Shown here: positions 21,649-22,668 of the stretch, piece after piece
Position numbering within the stretch: position 1 is the stretch's first letter
Layout of the letters: the number at the start of each line of letters is the position of its first letter
Origin: DATHZQ01 sp035458525
GTDB taxonomy: Bacteria > Actinomycetota > Acidimicrobiia > Spongiisociales > UBA5794
Assembly (NCBI GenBank): GCA_035458525.1
Contig: DATHZQ010000165.1
Location: 1-22,668 of the forward strand
Direction of reading: 5' to 3'
Length of the DNA stretch: 22,668 nucleotides
Translations under genes and position numbers: made by a program
Notes under the pieces: model-generated
The model's database searches: none
Told to the model about the DNA's origin: nothing
What the model saw: the letters and a program-made list of their open reading frames with translations, nothing else

Positions 21649-22668
21649 ATGAAGACATACGCACGCCTCGCACAACCTCTCGTTCGCCGCAACGGAGACC
21701 TCGTTCCGGCAAGTTGGGACGAGGCCCTCGACGCCGCCGCAGCGGGTCTCGACCGCAACCGCGGTTCTGCTGTCGGGATGTTCTCGTGCTCGAAGGCAAC
21801 CAACGAGATGAACTTCGTGGCGCAGAAGTTCGCACGCATCGTCCTCGGCAGCAACAACATCGACAGTTGCAACCGGACTTGACACGCCCCTTCGGTCGCC
21901 GGTCTGGCGGCAGTGCTCGGAGCAGGGGGCGGCACCTCCTCATACGAAGAGATCGAAAACACCGATCTCATCATCCTGTGGGGCTCCAACGCGCGCGAAG
22001 CGCATCCGATCTTCTTCCACCACCTCATCAAAGGTGTGCGTTCCGGGGCGACGATGTTCGCCGTGGATCCACGCCGCACCTCTTCGACAGAGTGGGCCGA
22101 TACCTGGCTCGGCATCGATGTCGGCTCCGACATAGCGCTTGCCAATGCCATCGGACGAGAGATCATCTCTGCGGGTCTGGTGAACGACGAATTCGTGGCT
22201 CGCGCAACCTCCGGCTTCGACGCATACGCCGCTGCGGTGCAGGAGTGGACGCTCGACCGGGCGGAGCAGGTCACCGGAGTTCCAGCAGCGGCGATCAGAA
22301 AGCTTGCCCATGCGTACGCGACCGCGCCAACGGCGCAGCTCTGTTGGACGCTCGGCATCACCGAGCATCACAACGCAACGGACAACGTGCTTGCGCTCAT
22401 CAACCTGGCGCTGTTGACCGGTCACGTGGGGAGATACGGTTCCGGTCTGGTGCCGCTGCGCGGGCAGAACAACGTACAGGGCGGCGGCGACATGGGGGCA
22501 CTACCCGACAAGCTCCCGGGCTTCCAGAATGTCGAAGACGGCGTGGCGCGCGGCAAGTTCGAAGCGCTGTGGGGTGCTGAGGTTCCCGCAAAGGCCGGGT
22601 GGCACCTCTCCCTGATGTTCGAAGCAATGGAACGGGGCGATCTGCGTGCCCTCTACGTGATCGGAGAG
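21649..22668 (+). CDS. Selenocysteine-containing molybdopterin formate dehydrogenase, catalytic subunit (partial)
   Basis: Read through the in-frame TGA at 21880-21882, this is the N-terminal 340 residues of a formate dehydrogenase alpha subunit, which oxidises formate to CO2 at a Mo or W bis-pterin site. MFSCSKATNEMNFVAQKFARI leads to NNIDSCNRT-U78-HAPSVAGLAAVLGAGGG, with Sec as metal ligand and the catalytic His next to it. Then come LIILWGSNAREAHPIFFHH, DPRRT, LGIDVGSDIALANAIG and the pterin motif LTGHVGRYGSGLVPLRGQNNVQGGGDMGA. A SECIS hairpin follows the UGA. The start ATG 21649 has AGGAGGTGAG directly upstream. The usual N-terminal [4Fe-4S] Cys domain is missing from this gene. The window ends before the C-terminus. 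Confidence 0.92.
21895..21911 (+). promoter_or_regulatory. SECIS hairpin in the formate dehydrogenase mRNA
   Basis: GUCGCC (21895-21900) pairs with GGCGGC (21906-21911), with one U-G pair, around the loop GGUCU. The loop starts 18 nt after the UGA. As I recall, E. coli fdhF has the same loop at the same distance, so this is a close match to the SelB-binding element. Confidence 0.85.

Noticed and set aside
1..22668. CRISPR arrays, insertion sequences, rRNA or tRNA genes, phage genes
   Set aside because: No regular spaced repeats, transposase motifs, rRNA segments or cloverleaf structures were noticed on either strand.

Overview
The window is GC-rich actinobacterial DNA. The evidence is a WhiB-type Fe-S regulator, many GTG/TTG starts, 1-4 nt gene overlaps and one likely leaderless promoter. 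The gene set would suit an uncultured, possibly marine, Acidimicrobiia-like organism, but that placement is inference. The organism very probably decodes UGA as selenocysteine: two genes have an in-frame UGA exactly at a catalytic Cys/Sec position, each followed by a SECIS-like hairpin at the right distance.

Layout. Positions 1-1451 hold two decayed genes: one with an in-frame TGA, and a lipoprotein frameshifted by a 13-bp tandem duplication. Next come a patatin-like phospholipase (+), convergent gpsA (-), a VOC-fold protein (-), and a + strand pair of a TlpA-like thioredoxin lipoprotein and an Lgt-like membrane protein. These converge on a second TlpA-like lipoprotein (-) whose active site reads W-U-P-S-C. 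Then follow trpD (-), a WhiB regulator (-), a gamma-glutamylcyclotransferase-like protein (+) and a small membrane protein (+).

The core is a corrinoid-dependent demethylation locus at 8723-20258. A seven-gene minus-strand operon, in transcription order, encodes a corrinoid protein, a DUF1638 protein, a small 'virulence factor' domain protein, a methyl-THF:corrinoid methyltransferase, a RACo-like ferredoxin/ASKHA corrinoid re-activator, an MttB-superfamily methyltransferase without pyrrolysine, and a MetF-like reductase. Divergently transcribed are a dimethylglycine/sarcosine dehydrogenase-like FAD-GcvT fusion and its electron acceptor ETF (etfB, etfA). The 270-bp divergent spacer is full of inverted repeats sharing a TGTTCC core.

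Downstream, a homocysteine S-methyltransferase lies behind what reads as a SAM-II riboswitch with an intrinsic terminator and a competing hairpin. A selenocysteine formate dehydrogenase runs off the right edge.

Together the genes suggest this flow. Methyl groups from a quaternary or tertiary methylamine (glycine betaine is a plausible substrate) go onto a corrinoid protein, then to THF, and MetF oxidises them to methylene-THF. The FAD-GcvT enzyme yields methylene-THF from the partly demethylated product and passes electrons to ETF. Formate is finally oxidised by the Sec enzyme. The methionine branch is under SAM control. The substrate and the direction of flux are inference.
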